Positions 51,949 to 61,973 of a stretch of DNA of 64,000 bases are shown here, in pieces. Under the pieces are notes generated by a model. The model did not search any database and had not been told where the DNA came from. It saw only the letters and a program-made list of their open reading frames with translations. The position numbers and the translations under genes were made by a program. Every line of letters starts with the position of its first letter. Position 1 is the first letter of the stretch. The stretch is from Pantoea wallisii (GTDB lineage: Bacteria > Pseudomonadota > Gammaproteobacteria > Enterobacterales > Enterobacteriaceae), in the NCBI RefSeq assembly GCF_002095485.1, contig NZ_MLFS01000009.1, forward strand, positions 37,217 to 101,216. The letters are read 5' to 3'.

Positions 51949-52758
51949 ATGTCATCAGCCACGCTAACCGAACTCGACGCACGTTATCACTTCGCCTGCG
52001 ATGTTGCCAAAACGGCCGCCAGCCGCGCCCTGGCATGGTATCAGCAGCGCCACCAGCTGGTGGTTGAACACAAAAAAGATCTGCAGGATGTGGTCAGCGA
52101 GGCTGACCGTAACGTTGAGCAGTTGGTTAAGCACCTCATTTACGAACGTTTTCCTGACGATGCGGTGCTGGGTGAAGAGAGCGGCGGCGATACCGGCAAC
52201 GCCCGCTTTATCTGGGTCATCGATCCCATTGATGGTACCAGTAGCTTCCTCAACGGCCTGCATAACTGGTGCGTCTCGCTGGCGATTGTGTGTGAAAACG
52301 AGCCGGTTATCGGCGTAGTCAGCGATCCCAACCATCACGAAACGTTTCACGCCTGCCGTGGTAAAGGGGCCTGGGTAAATGACAAACGTATCCAGGCCCA
52401 TAGCGCGCAGCGGCTGGACCAGGGGCTGCTGGGGTTAAGCAGCGCTAACAGCCAGCCGGCTGAACCGCTGCTGCACTTTATCAGCGGATTGCTGGCGCAG
52501 GGCGGCATGTTCATCCGCAATGGATCGGGCGCACTGATGAGCGCCTGGGCCGCCGCGGGCCGTCTGATTGGCTATTACGAGGCGCATATGAACCCGTGGG
52601 ATGGGCTGCCAGGCATCGTGCTGATGCGCGAAGCGGGTGGCATAACCAACGACTATCTCAGTCAGGATGGGCTGAAAAAGGGCAATCCGGTGCTGCTGGC
52701 AAACGCGGTGATCTATCCGCAGCTCAAAACCCTGTTGCCGGCGTTGCCCACGCTATGA
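51949..52758 (+). CDS. Inositol-monophosphatase-family phosphatase
   Basis: A 269-residue member of the lithium-sensitive sugar-phosphatase superfamily (IMPase, SuhB, CysQ, HisN). Metal-binding motifs are intact: E76-E77 in GEESGG (75-80), D92-D95 in IDPIDGTSSF, and D218 in NPWDG. No signal peptide is seen, so it should act in the cytoplasm. The substrate cannot be decided from motifs; inositol phosphate, histidinol phosphate and nucleotide phosphates are options. Its stop overlaps the start of a phytase gene (ATGA), which favours an inositol phosphate role. The start at 51949 has GAGGG six bases upstream. It is not SuhB by context, and E. coli has no counterpart here. Confidence 0.87.
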   Translation: MSSATLTELDARYHFACDVAKTAASRALAWYQQRHQLVVEHKKDLQDVVSEADRNVEQLVKHLIYERFPDDAVLGEESGGDTGNARFIWVIDPIDGTSSFLNGLHNWCVSLAIVCENEPVIGVVSDPNHHETFHACRGKGAWVNDKRIQAHSAQRLDQGLLGLSSANSQPAEPLLHFISGLLAQGGMFIRNGSGALMSAWAAAGRLIGYYEAHMNPWDGLPGIVLMREAGGITNDYLSQDGLKKGNPVLLANAVIYPQLKTLLPALPTL

Positions 52759-53999
52759 TGCGCCGGGTCCTGCTGACCGCCCTGCTCGGGTTGATGGCGC
52801 TCCCGGCGCTGGCTCATGAGCGTTATCAGCTGGAAAAAGTGGTGGAGATCAGCCGCCACGGCGTGCGTCCACCTACGCCGGGCAACCGTAAAGAGATAGA
52901 GGCAGCCACGCAGCGCCCGTGGCCCCGGTGGCGCACCGCCGATGGCGAACTCACGCCGCATGGCTATGCCGCAGTAGTTAATATCGGGCGCTGGCAAGGC
53001 GATCACTACCGCCAGCTCGGCCTGTTACATGCCGGCTGTCCTGATGCCGGAGAGATCTACGTGCGTGCCAGCCCGCTGCAGCGCACACGGGCAACCGCCG
53101 CTGCGCTGGTTGAAGGCGCGTTTCCCGGCTGCGACGTTGCGGTGCATCACGTGGCCGGCGAGGTCGATCCGCTGTTTCAGAGCGGTAAGCTGGCCTTTGC
53201 ACAGACCGATCCCGCGCAGGAGTATGCCGCCGTTGCCGCAAAAGCGGGCGATCTTGCAGCGCTGCAGCGGCGCCTGCAGCCGGAGATCACGCTGCTCAGA
53301 CAGGCAGTATGTGCGCAAGATTGCGCCATCTTTGACCAACCCTGGCAGCTCAAACAGACCAAAAGTGGTCACACCTGGGTGCAGGGATTGAGCGTGCTGG
53401 CGAGTATGACGGAGACGCTCCGCCTCGGCTGGAGTGAGAACCTGCCGTATGCCCGGCTGGCGTGGGGCAACATTACCTCCGCGCAGCAGATCAGCGCCCT
53501 GCTGCCGCTGCTGACCGCCAGTTACGATCTCAGTAACGATGTCCCCTATGTGGCGCAGAAGCGGGCATCGATTCTGCTCGATGCGGTAATGAAGGGCCTG
53601 GAAAACAGCAAAGCCTCACCGGATACGCGCTGGCTGCTGCTGGTGGCGCACGATACCAACATCGCAATGCTGCGCACGCTAATGCAGTTCAGCTGGCAGC
53701 TGCCGGGATACGCGCGCGGCAATATTCCCCCCGGCGGCAATCTGGTGTTTGAACGCTGGCGCGATACGCACACGCATCAGCGATGGCTGCGTATCTATTT
53801 TCAGGCGCAAAGTCTGGATGCATTACGTCAGCTGACGCCGGTGGATGATCGGCATCCGCTGCTGCGCGAAGAGTGGCATCAGCAAAACTGTCAGGTTACA
53901 GCGGTTGGCACACTGTGTCCTTATCAATCCGTGATGGATCAGTTGCGTAAGGCGATAGACCACACGGCGCTGAGCCGCGTGGATTACCCGCTGCCGTAG
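52755..53999 (+). CDS. phyK: PhyK-type phytase (histidine acid phosphatase)
   Basis: A periplasmic histidine acid phosphatase expected to release phosphate from phytate (inositol hexakisphosphate). It strongly resembles Klebsiella PhyK, more than E. coli AppA or Agp. The 414-residue precursor has a signal peptide ending LMALPALA, the catalytic motif RHGVRPP at residues 34-40 and the proton donor HD at 299-300 in VAHDTN. Several cysteines suggest disulfides. No separate ribosome site is seen: the ATG at 52755 (or 52758) overlaps the upstream stop, so translation is probably coupled. I saw no convincing Pho box upstream. A terminator follows at 54010. Confidence 0.9.
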   Translation: MMRRVLLTALLGLMALPALAHERYQLEKVVEISRHGVRPPTPGNRKEIEAATQRPWPRWRTADGELTPHGYAAVVNIGRWQGDHYRQLGLLHAGCPDAGEIYVRASPLQRTRATAAALVEGAFPGCDVAVHHVAGEVDPLFQSGKLAFAQTDPAQEYAAVAAKAGDLAALQRRLQPEITLLRQAVCAQDCAIFDQPWQLKQTKSGHTWVQGLSVLASMTETLRLGWSENLPYARLAWGNITSAQQISALLPLLTASYDLSNDVPYVAQKRASILLDAVMKGLENSKASPDTRWLLLVAHDTNIAMLRTLMQFSWQLPGYARGNIPPGGNLVFERWRDTHTHQRWLRIYFQAQSLDALRQLTPVDDRHPLLREEWHQQNCQVTAVGTLCPYQSVMDQLRKAIDHTALSRVDYPLP

Positions 54000-54009
54000 T
54001 CTGCCTCTG

Positions 54010-54033
54010 TAAGCCAGTCCTGAGGCTGGCTTA
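54010..54033 (+). terminator. Intrinsic terminator after phyK
   Basis: An 8-base stem TAAGCCAG/CTGGCTTA with an 8-base loop followed by TCTTTTG, 10 bases beyond the stop. Confidence 0.8.
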
Positions 54034-54286
54034 TCTTTTGCTAAATAAGTGATTAGCCCCGATCAGGCAATTTTCGCCCTGCTCTGCGACTTTTCTATAT
54101 TTCCTGCCGCATCGCTAAACGGCCGCGTTTTCGCGTACGCTTTTAGCGTCAATCATCCCTTAGTTCTACTTCCTTTTTTTCTGTTTTGACACGCTTTTCG
54201 GCGACAGGATGCGCCGGAATTTTTTTATCTGCAGAGGGGATGAGATCAGGAGTGGCGCCCGCAGGCTGGCCACGGGGCGCAACAGA

Positions 54287-54305
54287 GGCGGCATTGAACG
54301 CCGCC
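54287..54305 (-). terminator. Hairpin after proY
   Basis: A 6-base GC stem GGCGGC/GCCGCC with a 7-base loop lies 7 bases past the proY stop on the minus strand. The following TCTGTTG is a weak T-tract. Confidence 0.45.
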
Positions 54306-54312
54306 AGTGGGG

Positions 54313-55668
54313 TTAACCTTTACGCTTTTTCGCCAGCGGCCACGCCAGCAGCAGCAGCGCTATCCACGCAAACCCGACGTAAAGTGAGATGCGCGTATCC
54401 GGGAAGTAGCCAATCAGCGCAATGATAAAGGCCAGGAACAGCACGCCAACCCAGGCGGTAGCGCTGCCGCCCGGCACGGCAAACTGCAGCTTGCTGGCCT
54501 GCCCTTTACCAATTTTGCGGCGAAAAGCAATCTGCGACAGCAGAATCATGATCCACACCCATACGGTAGCAAAGGTGGCCAGCGAGGCGATCACCAGGAA
54601 CACTTTTTCCGGCATCAGGTAGTTGAGATAGACCGCAATCAGCATCGCTGCCATCATCACCAGCACCGTGACCCACGGAATTCCGCGATCGGAGACCTTC
54701 TGGAACATCTTCGGTGCATGGCCCTGCTGCGCCATGCCGTGCAGCATCCGCCCCACACCAAACACATCGCTGTTAATCGCCGAAAGCGATGCCGTGAGCA
54801 CCACAAAGTTGAGGATTGATGCCGCTGCCGCAATGCCCAGATGCTGGAACGTCAGCACAAACGGGCTGCCAGCCGTCCCGACCTGGTTCCACGGGTAGAT
54901 TGACATGATGACGAACAGCGTCCCGACATAGAACACCAGGATACGCAGCGGAACGGAGTTGATTGCACGCGGAATCGACTTCGCCGGCTCTTCGGCTTCA
55001 CCGGCTGTAATACCGATAATTTCAATACCGCCATAGGCAAACATCACCATCTGCAGCGACAGCAGCATGCCGACAATGCCGTGGGCGAAGAAGCCGCCGT
55101 TGCTCCACAGATTATGGATACCGGTAGGTTGGCCGCCGTTGCCGATGCCCCAGAAGATCATGCCAAAACCGGCCACAATCATGATAATGATGGTGGCGAC
55201 CTTGAAGAAGGAGAACCAGAACTCCACTTCGCCAAACACCTTCACGCTCATCAGGTTAATGGCCCCGATAATCAGTACCACGGACAGCACCCATATCCAG
55301 TGCGGCACGTCAGGGAACCATACGCCCATGTAGATACCAAACGCGGTCACGTCGGCAATCGCCACTATCAGGATTTCAAAACAGTATGTCCAGCCGGTGA
55401 TGTAACCCGCCAGCGGGCCGAGATAGTCCTGCGCATAGCGCGAAAACGAACTGGCCTGGGGATTGTTTACCGACATCTCACCCAGCGCACGCATGATGAT
55501 GTACGCCACGGCACCGCCGATGATGTACGCCAGCAGTACGCTGGGGCCTGCCATTTTGATGGCATCAGCCGAACCGTAAAACAGCCCGGTGCCGATTGCC
55601 GATCCCAGCGCCATAAAACGGATATGGCGTGTGCTCAGTCCGCGTTTGAGCGTATTGGTTTCTTGCAT
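54313..55668 (-). CDS. proY: Proline-specific permease ProY
   Basis: An inner-membrane amino acid permease of the APC superfamily with 12 helices; ProY is a cryptic proline transporter in E. coli and Salmonella. The 451-residue product has the family start [20 protein letters not shown] and the conserved [22 protein letters not shown] chose ATG 55668 ([10 protein letters not shown]), which aligns with E. coli, although the ribosome site is weak; a longer frame to 55707 is possible. It lies downstream of brnQ on the same strand, as in E. coli. Confidence 0.94.
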   Translation of the reverse strand: MQETNTLKRGLSTRHIRFMALGSAIGTGLFYGSADAIKMAGPSVLLAYIIGGAVAYIIMRALGEMSVNNPQASSFSRYAQDYLGPLAGYITGWTYCFEILIVAIADVTAFGIYMGVWFPDVPHWIWVLSVVLIIGAINLMSVKVFGEVEFWFSFFKVATIIIMIVAGFGMIFWGIGNGGQPTGIHNLWSNGGFFAHGIVGMLLSLQMVMFAYGGIEIIGITAGEAEEPAKSIPRAINSVPLRILVFYVGTLFVIMSIYPWNQVGTAGSPFVLTFQHLGIAAAASILNFVVLTASLSAINSDVFGVGRMLHGMAQQGHAPKMFQKVSDRGIPWVTVLVMMAAMLIAVYLNYLMPEKVFLVIASLATFATVWVWIMILLSQIAFRRKIGKGQASKLQFAVPGGSATAWVGVLFLAFIIALIGYFPDTRISLYVGFAWIALLLLAWPLAKKRKG

Positions 55669-55737
55669 AACAAACAGTACCTGTGAAAATGAAAAAACCA
55701 CGGGCAAGCCCGTGGTCGAAAATAACAGCGATGTCGT

Positions 55738-57056
55738 TTACTGCTGAACGGCCACGCGCTGCGGGCCTTTCACGCGATCAACCACCGCGGCAATCACCAG
55801 CATCGCCAGCGACGGTGGCAGCCAGGAGAGTCCCTGGTCAGCCAGCGGCAGGTGCTGACTAAACAGCGGTAACGCATCCTTGAAGCTGGTAGTTTTAATG
55901 GCATCAACAATACCGAACACCAGGCTGACCAGCATGGTCGGCGCGATGATACGCGTGCTGCGATTCCACCAGTTCAGGGTAAAGCTCAGCACCACCAGTA
56001 CGATGCACGGCGGATAGATCGCCGTCAGCACCGGAATGGAGATCTGAATCAGATGGCTCAATCCCAGGTTCGAGACCAGCATTGAGAACAGACCCAGAAT
56101 AAACACCAGCGCTTTATACGACAACGGCAGGTATTGCGCAAAAAATTCTGCACAGGCGCAGGTCAGGCCAACGGCTGTAACCATACAGGCAACGAAGATC
56201 AGCGCGGCGAGGAACATGCTGCCCATGCCGCCAAAGGTCTGCTGCACATAAGCGTGCAGAATGGCTGCGCCGTTGGCGTTTTGATCCACGATGGCACCGC
56301 TGTCCGAGCCCAGCTTGAACAGGCTCAGGTAGACCAGCGTCAGGCCGACACCGGCAATCACACCGGCCAGCATGGTATAGCGGGTCAGCAGTTTGGCATC
56401 CTGCACACCGCGTGAGCGTGCGGCGTTAACGATCACAATCCCAAACACCAGGCGCCCAGCGTGTCCATGGTCAGGTAGCCATTCACAAAGCCGCTGGAGA
56501 AAGCAGCACGCTGGTAGTCGGCGGTGGCGGGCGATAAACCACCGGCAGGCCAAATCAGCGCGGCAAGGCCGAGAATGGTCAGCGCCACGATTTTCAGCGG
56601 TGCCAGGAAGTGCCCTACGGTATCCAGTAGTTTGCCCGGATAGAGTGAGATGCCGATCACCAGCACGAAGTAGATCAGGCTGTAGATAAACAGTGGCAGC
56701 GGGCCGTCACCGGTCAGCGGCGCAATCCCGACTTCAAACGAGACGGTAGCCGTACGCGGCGTGGCGAACAGCGGACCTACCGCCAGATAACAGACGGTAG
56801 CCAGCAGTAAGCCAGCGGCTTTACCGATTGGCGAGCTTAGCGCATCAATGCCACCGCCGACGCGCGCCAGCGCGATAACGGTCATAACCGGCAGACCAAC
56901 GGCGGTGATCAGGAAGCCGAGCGCGGCAATCCAGACGTGTTCGCCAGACTGAATGCCCACCATCGGCGGGAAGATGATATTGCCTGCGCCAACAAACAGG
57001 GCAAACGTCATAAAGCCCAGCGCAAGGATATCCTTAGGGGTTAAACGATATGTCAT
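55738..57056 (-). CDS. brnQ: Branched-chain amino acid transporter BrnQ (single-base frameshift)
   Basis: BrnQ is a sodium- or proton-coupled inner-membrane carrier for leucine, isoleucine and valine. The N-terminal frame reads from [20 protein letters not shown] to YLTMDTLGA and then departs; the next frame resumes [16 protein letters not shown] and runs to the end. One G is missing on the plus strand at 56451-56452 (ggcg for gggcg). Restoring it gives 439 residues, the E. coli length, so a sequencing error is likely. About 12 hydrophobic helices are then intact. ATG 57056 is the family start. It precedes proY by 69 bases. Confidence 0.92.
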
Positions 57057-57458
57057 AAACTTCTGTACTGCCTGTAGCTGATGTTGCGGTGGAAGTTGGG
57101 TTCGTGTTGTCCCCTGAATGCGCGAAAACAATGGCTTATCTGGCATGACCAGTGCGTTATGCGGGCCGAATCGGTACAGCGCAGGTGATTTAAACTGCTT
57201 TTCTTCTGTTCACAGAGGGATGAATTGACAACGGCGCAAATTAAAACGTTTATAGCGAAGAAAGGCAATACGGGATCGGAAAACCAGAATGATATAGCAA
57301 GAAAGTGCCATAAGGCAGTAGAACAAGGGGGAATAGTCAGGAAACACCTGAGATGATTTGCTTAAAGTTTCCGCAAGGCGGGAGAAATCTTTGCAACAAT
57401 GCGCTGTAACATGCACAAAAGGCGCGATTTACGCGCCTGTCTGCACAACTTTACACCA
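57057..57458. other. Intergenic region upstream of brnQ
   Basis: This 402-base stretch holds the terminator of the MetE-like gene (57421-57437) and the region upstream of brnQ. Several short frames occur but none has family features or a convincing ribosome site. I see no clear promoter consensus; a long brnQ leader is possible. Confidence 0.55.
57421..57437 (-). terminator. Terminator after the MetE-like gene
   Basis: On the minus strand the stem GGCGCG/CGCGCC with loop TAAAT is followed by TTTTGTG, 22 bases beyond the stop. Confidence 0.75.
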
Positions 57459-58565
57459 CTACCACACCTGAGCAGCGATATCGACAACCAGACGAATCTT
57501 CTGCCACTGCTGCGCTTCACTCAGGCTGTTGCCCTCTTCCGTGGAGGCAAAGCCACACTGCGGGCTGAGGCAGATCTGATCCAGGCTGACATACTGTGCA
57601 GCTTCCTGCAGGCGTGCTTTCACCTGTGCGGGATCTTCCGGTTCACCGGTTTTCGTGGTGATTAACCCCAGCACTACCTGCTGGTGGCCCGGCCTGATGA
57701 AACGCAGCGGTTCGAAGCCACCAGAGCGTTCGTTATCGTATTCAAGGAAGAACGCATCGATATTGACCGTGCCGAACAGGATCTCCGCCACCGGCTCGTA
57801 GCCACCTTCAGAGATCCAGGTGGAGCGGAAGTTGCCGCGACACACATGCAGACCAACCGTCAGATCCGCCGGTTTCCCCTCCAGCGCCTTGTTCAGTACC
57901 TCTGCATAGATGCGGGCCAGCGCCTGCGGATCTTCACCGCGCTCGCGAATCTGCTGCTGCTGTTCCGCAGAGCACAGGTATGCCCAGACGGTGTCATCCA
58001 GCTGCAGATAGCGGCAGCCCGCGGCGTAAAACGCGGCGATCGCCTCTTTATAGGTCTGCGCCAGATCGGCGAAGTACACCTCCAGATCCGGGTAGACGGT
58101 GGCATCAATGACCTTACGACCGCCGCGGAAGTGGAGCACGCTTGGGCTGGGGATGGTCATTTTAGCGACGGCATCACCCGCTACGCTCTGCAGGAAACGG
58201 AAGTGCTCCAGCATCGGGTGCTGTGGATTGAACGCTACTTTGCCGGTTACTTTTACGCCGTGGGCTTTGGTCTGTACGCCGTTGAACTGAATCCCCTGAT
58301 CCGCTTCGAACAGCTCAACGCCGTGCAGATCGCCGAAGAAGTCAAAGTGCCACCAGGCGCGGCGAAATTCGCCGTCGGTCACCACCTGCAGGCCATTGGC
58401 GCGCTGCTGCGCAACGACATCACGAATCGCGTTGTCTTCCACCTCACGCAGCCGATCGGCGCTTAACGCCCCTGCTGCAAACTGCTCGCGCGCCTGCTTA
58501 ATGGCGGCCGGACGCAGGAAACTGCCAACGGTATCGGCGCGGAACGGGGCGGTATTGCGTTGCAT
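57459..58565 (-). CDS. MetE-like cobalamin-independent methyltransferase, catalytic-domain type
   Basis: A 368-residue protein corresponding to the C-terminal catalytic domain of cobalamin-independent methionine synthase, like Bacillus YxjG/YxjH, without the N-terminal MetE half. The zinc site appears as GLHVCRGNF and SPQCGFAS, and the TVGSFLRP start is a family signature. It probably transfers a methyl group to homocysteine, but the methyl donor is uncertain; short forms generally do not use methyltetrahydrofolate-polyglutamate in the usual way. ATG 58565 has GAGGAG eight bases upstream; a GTG at 58574 would abut that site. Possible MetJ boxes lie at 58627-58650. It is not present at this position in E. 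coli. Confidence 0.86.
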   Translation of the reverse strand: MQRNTAPFRADTVGSFLRPAAIKQAREQFAAGALSADRLREVEDNAIRDVVAQQRANGLQVVTDGEFRRAWWHFDFFGDLHGVELFEADQGIQFNGVQTKAHGVKVTGKVAFNPQHPMLEHFRFLQSVAGDAVAKMTIPSPSVLHFRGGRKVIDATVYPDLEVYFADLAQTYKEAIAAFYAAGCRYLQLDDTVWAYLCSAEQQQQIRERGEDPQALARIYAEVLNKALEGKPADLTVGLHVCRGNFRSTWISEGGYEPVAEILFGTVNIDAFFLEYDNERSGGFEPLRFIRPGHQQVVLGLITTKTGEPEDPAQVKARLQEAAQYVSLDQICLSPQCGFASTEEGNSLSEAQQWQKIRLVVDIAAQVW

Positions 58566-58626
58566 AGAGTTCACTCCTCTCCGACGGCATTGTTCCGTCA
58601 GGGTATAATTTCAGCGGGTTATTTAC

Positions 58627-58650
58627 AGCCATCTGGACGGCTAAATGTCC
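58627..58650. promoter_or_regulatory. Candidate MetJ boxes upstream of the MetE-like gene
   Basis: Three adjacent 8-base units AGCCATCT, GGACGGCT and AAATGTCC match the met box AGACGTCT at 6, 6 and 5 of 8 positions. They are about 60 bases before the start codon. Confidence 0.45.
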
Positions 58651-58735
58651 AGAGAGAGTGACATGCGGCGTTCACCGGAGCAATGGAAGAAAATTCACGA
58701 CGCGTGAAATAAATTCATGTTCGGATGTACGGACC

Positions 58736-59662
58736 TCATTTCTCTTCAATGGCCGCACGCGCCTGGGCCATCTGGCTGTCTGAGAGCGGCAGATAGCCAG
58801 CCTCGGTGACGCGGCGCTGCCCTTGCGGTGACAGCACCTGGTGCAGAAATGCATTGACCAACGGCGGCAGCGGTTTGCCCGGGGGTTTATTGACGTAGAT
58901 ATAGAGTGGACGTGACCACGGATAGCGGCCACTGCGGATCGAATCAGCATCCGGCATGACGCTGGCGCCGGACGCCGTGGTAATGGGCACCATCTTTACG
59001 CCGCTCAGGTGAAAGCCAAAGCTGGCGTAGCCGATGCTGTTGGGCGTGCTGGCAACAGCCTGTACCACAGCGGCGGAGCCGGGAAACTCAGCCACGTCAG
59101 CACGGAAATCGCCCCGGCACAGCGCCTGCTGTTTGAAGAAGCCCCAGGTACCGGAGGCGGAGTTACGCCCAAATCGCTGAATGCTGCGCGCTGCCCAGTG
59201 CGGCTCGCTCAGGCCGAGATCGCCCCAGCGCTGCGGCACTTTCAGTGCACCACATAAGCGGGTGGCGGAGAACAGCGCATCAAGCTGTGGCTGATCGATA
59301 TGCGTCAGCGGATTGTCCTGATTGACCACCACCACCAGCGCATCCATGGCCACGGGTACTGCCAGCGGCGCATAGCCGTAGCGCGAGATAAACAGCTGGC
59401 GCTCATCCACCTGCATCGGGCGGCTCATCGCCCCAAGCTGTGCCGCTCCGGCCGCCAGCGCCGTGGGTGCCGTCGATGATCCGGCTGCCTGTACCTGTAC
59501 GTTAACGCCCGGTGACTGCAGGCTGAAATCCTCGCCCCACAGCGTCATCAGATAGCCAAGCGTATCGGAGCCGACGCTGCTCAGGTTGCCGGTCAGCATG
59601 GTTTGTTGTGCCTGCGCCAGCACAGAAAAAGAGAGCAGAAGGGAGAGCAGCAGCGATTTCAT
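58736..59662 (-). CDS. PstS-like phosphate-binding protein
   Basis: A 308-residue periplasmic binding protein of the PstS-related type that lacks close resemblance to enterobacterial PstS itself. The signal peptide is MKSLLLSLLLSFSVLAQA. The mature part has GSDTLGYLMTLWGEDF, AAGSSTAPTALAAGAAQLGAMSRPM and NSASGTWGFF, whose Ser, Arg and Ser-Gly-Thr are typical phosphate contacts. It lies 100 bases after phoR on the same strand with no obvious Pho box of its own, so it may be read from phoBR. It could scavenge or sense phosphate. E. coli has brnQ next to phoR instead. Confidence 0.85.
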   Translation of the reverse strand: MKSLLLSLLLSFSVLAQAQQTMLTGNLSSVGSDTLGYLMTLWGEDFSLQSPGVNVQVQAAGSSTAPTALAAGAAQLGAMSRPMQVDERQLFISRYGYAPLAVPVAMDALVVVVNQDNPLTHIDQPQLDALFSATRLCGALKVPQRWGDLGLSEPHWAARSIQRFGRNSASGTWGFFKQQALCRGDFRADVAEFPGSAAVVQAVASTPNSIGYASFGFHLSGVKMVPITTASGASVMPDADSIRSGRYPWSRPLYIYVNKPPGKPLPPLVNAFLHQVLSPQGQRRVTEAGYLPLSDSQMAQARAAIEEK

Positions 59663-59762
59663 GAATTTTTCCGCAGTTTAGGTCAGCTGGATGTTATCAC
59701 ACCGCGCATTGTGTTGCGGCCCGCTGCCGCACGCAATGCCGCCCCTGAAGATGTGCCTTCCC

Positions 59763-61073
59763 TTACGAAACTCTCTCCTGCACGGCGCCGGATACAATCA
59801 GCCGTGGCGGCAGCTGAAAACTAAAGCAGGTCTCCTGATGCGGAATACTGGTGATCTCCAGCCGGGCATTGTGGTGCCCCAGGGCATGTTTCACGATCGC
59901 CAGCCCCAGCCCGCTGCCGCCGGTGGCACGCGAACGCGCTTTGTCTACGCGATAAAAACGCTCGGTCAAACGCGGCAGATGCTCCTCGCTGATGCCGGGC
60001 CCGTTATCACAAACGCTAAACTGCGCGCCCTGCTTTGTGCGTAGCCAGCTGATGTCAATACGCGTGCCATCCGGCGTGTGGTTCACCGCGTTATAGACCA
60101 GGTTGGAGATGGCGCTGCGCAGCTGTTCGTCGTTGCCGAACACTTTCAGATGGGGATCGGTATGGAAATGGATGCTATGACGCCCATGGCTCAACGTCTC
60201 CGCTTCACGCTGCAGCAGCAGCAGCATGGTCGGCACATCCACGGTCTCTTTCAGATCGATGGCGGGTGCAGCCTCAATGCGTGACAGCGTAAGCAGCTGT
60301 TTCACCAGGCTGTCCATGCGGCGCGTCTGCTCCTGCATGGTGCTCAGCGCTCTGCTGCGGGTTCGCTCATTCATGCCGGCGTCATCCATCATCTCAAGAT
60401 ACCCCTGCAGCACGGTCAGCGGCGTACGCAGCTCATGGCTCACGTTAGCGAAGAAGTTACGGCGAGCACCCTCCAGCTGGTGCATCTGCGTAACATCACG
60501 GGCCACCATCAGCCACTGCCCTTCGCTGTAGGGCATGACGCGGAACTCCATATGACGCTGGTTGTTCTGCACCAGCGTCAGCGGCTTGTTAAAGTCGCGC
60601 TGGCGAATATAGCGGGAGAACTCAGGATAGCGCAGCAGATTGAGGATATTCTGGCCGTTATCTTCCGGCCAGCGCAGCCCAAGGTGCTGTTGCGCCAGGC
60701 CGTTACACCAGAATATCGTCCCCTCTTCGGTGGTCAGCACCACCGCATCCGGCAGCGACTCAGCGCCACTGCGGAAACGCTTAATCAGATTACCCAGTTC
60801 ACGCCGCCGCCGTCGGTTGCGCAGCTGCATCTGATACAGGCCGTAAAACAGCGGTTCCCAGCTGCCGCGACCGGTGGGCGGCGTCATCGAACGATCTACC
60901 CACAGCCAGTACGACAACCGCATCAGATTTTTAAAGTGCCAAAACAGCACGCCACCTACCGCCAGCAGCAAAAACCACGGCAGGTAGCCAAGCAACAGCC
61001 CCAGCAGCAGCGCCGGCAGACACGCCAGCGCCAGCTCGGTCAGTAATCTCTTCCAGGAGAGTCGTTCCAGCAC
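59763..61073 (-). CDS. phoR: Phosphate regulon sensor kinase PhoR
   Basis: PhoR is the membrane histidine kinase that phosphorylates PhoB when phosphate is scarce and reports the state of the Pst transporter. The 436-residue protein has two N-terminal membrane segments (about 10-60), a PAS domain (about 100-190), the HisKA motif [15 protein letters not shown] with H213, and an ATPase domain with [25 protein letters not shown] and [14 protein letters not shown]. It follows phoB by 15 bases in the usual phoBR operon. Confidence 0.97.
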   Translation of the reverse strand: MLERLSWKRLLTELALACLPALLLGLLLGYLPWFLLLAVGGVLFWHFKNLMRLSYWLWVDRSMTPPTGRGSWEPLFYGLYQMQLRNRRRRRELGNLIKRFRSGAESLPDAVVLTTEEGTIFWCNGLAQQHLGLRWPEDNGQNILNLLRYPEFSRYIRQRDFNKPLTLVQNNQRHMEFRVMPYSEGQWLMVARDVTQMHQLEGARRNFFANVSHELRTPLTVLQGYLEMMDDAGMNERTRSRALSTMQEQTRRMDSLVKQLLTLSRIEAAPAIDLKETVDVPTMLLLLQREAETLSHGRHSIHFHTDPHLKVFGNDEQLRSAISNLVYNAVNHTPDGTRIDISWLRTKQGAQFSVCDNGPGISEEHLPRLTERFYRVDKARSRATGGSGLGLAIVKHALGHHNARLEITSIPHQETCFSFQLPPRLIVSGAVQERVS

Positions 61074-61088
61074 GGTGCAGAACTCCGT

Positions 61089-61778
61089 TTAGTAGCGGGC
61101 AGAGAAACGATACCCTGTTCCGCGAACGGTTTGTACCATGCGATCGTGGCCGGAGGTCTCCAGCGCTTTACGTAAGCGCCGGATGTGGACATCAACGGTG
61201 CGGTCTTCGACATACACATTGGTGCCCCACACGTGATTCAGAAGCTGTTCGCGGCTGTAAACGCGTTCCGGATGGGTCATAAAGAAGTGCAGCAATTTAT
61301 ACTCGGTCGGGCCCATCTCCAGCGACGTGGTCTCGGACATCACCCGGTGCGAGGAGGGATCCAGGCTCAGCCCCTGCATCTCAATGACCTCTTCCACCGC
61401 CATCGGGGAGATACGGCGCATCACGGCTTTAATACGTGCCATCAGCTCTTTGGGGGAAAACGGCTTAGTGATGTAATCATCAGCGCCTACTTCCAGACCG
61501 CGTACGCGATCTTCCTCTTCGCCGCGCGCCGTTAGCATCATCACCGGAATATCCCGCGTCATCGCTTCACGTTTCAGATGCTTGATAAACTGAATGCCGC
61601 TACCGCCCGGTAACATCCAGTCCAGCAGGATCAGATCTGGCCAGGGTTCGATCAGCTTACCAATCGCGCTGTCATAATCTTCCGCCTCGATAGGCTGGTA
61701 ATCATTCTGTTCCAGCACGAAACATAACATTTCACGGATGGGAGCTTCGTCTTCCACAACCAAAATGCGCTTAGCCAT
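61089..61778 (-). CDS. phoB: Phosphate regulon response regulator PhoB
   Basis: PhoB binds Pho boxes and activates phosphate-scavenging genes. The 229 residues equal E. coli, with the receiver aspartate D53 in [10 protein letters not shown], acidic pocket E9-D10, and an OmpR-type winged helix at about 130-229 ([27 protein letters not shown]). A Pho box lies about 55 bases upstream, so it should activate itself. It is divergent from sbcDC. Confidence 0.98.
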   Translation of the reverse strand: MAKRILVVEDEAPIREMLCFVLEQNDYQPIEAEDYDSAIGKLIEPWPDLILLDWMLPGGSGIQFIKHLKREAMTRDIPVMMLTARGEEEDRVRGLEVGADDYITKPFSPKELMARIKAVMRRISPMAVEEVIEMQGLSLDPSSHRVMSETTSLEMGPTEYKLLHFFMTHPERVYSREQLLNHVWGTNVYVEDRTVDVHIRRLRKALETSGHDRMVQTVRGTGYRFSARY

Positions 61779-61825
61779 TATTACTCCTGCTGTTGTGACT
61801 CGCTGTCACTGGGATTTGCGGCGTC

Positions 61826-61860
61826 ATTATGCGTCAGTTTTATGACACTTTTATGAAAAA
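61826..61860 (-). promoter_or_regulatory. Pho box and promoter of phoBR
   Basis: On the minus strand the 18-base GTGTCATAAAACTGACGC (61831-61848) matches the Pho box pattern of two 7-base repeats, preceded by TTTTTCATAA. A -10 element CATAAT (61826-61831) directly abuts it, overlapping by one base. Confidence 0.85.
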
Positions 61861-61973
61861 CCCAACCCGTGATAAATAGATAAGAAACACAAATGTGACA
61901 ACAAAAATCGCTTTTTTTCCTTTGCTGGCGAAGTCGTTATACTTGCCCATCGTTTTATTCGCAGGAACCGTTG

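Larger units (their letters stand above)
54000..54312. other. Intergenic region phyK-proY
   Basis: This 313-base stretch holds the phyK terminator (54010-54033) and a GC hairpin near the proY stop (54287-54305). The middle, 54034-54286, is pyrimidine-rich with no supported coding frame, promoter or known RNA; it may be a remnant of the malZ interval, but nothing in it recalls MalZ. Confidence 0.6.

Noticed and set aside
57210..57416. 68-codon frame upstream of brnQ as a leader peptide
   Set aside because: It has no run of Leu, Ile or Val codons beside a terminator, no convincing ribosome site, and no family relative that I recognise.
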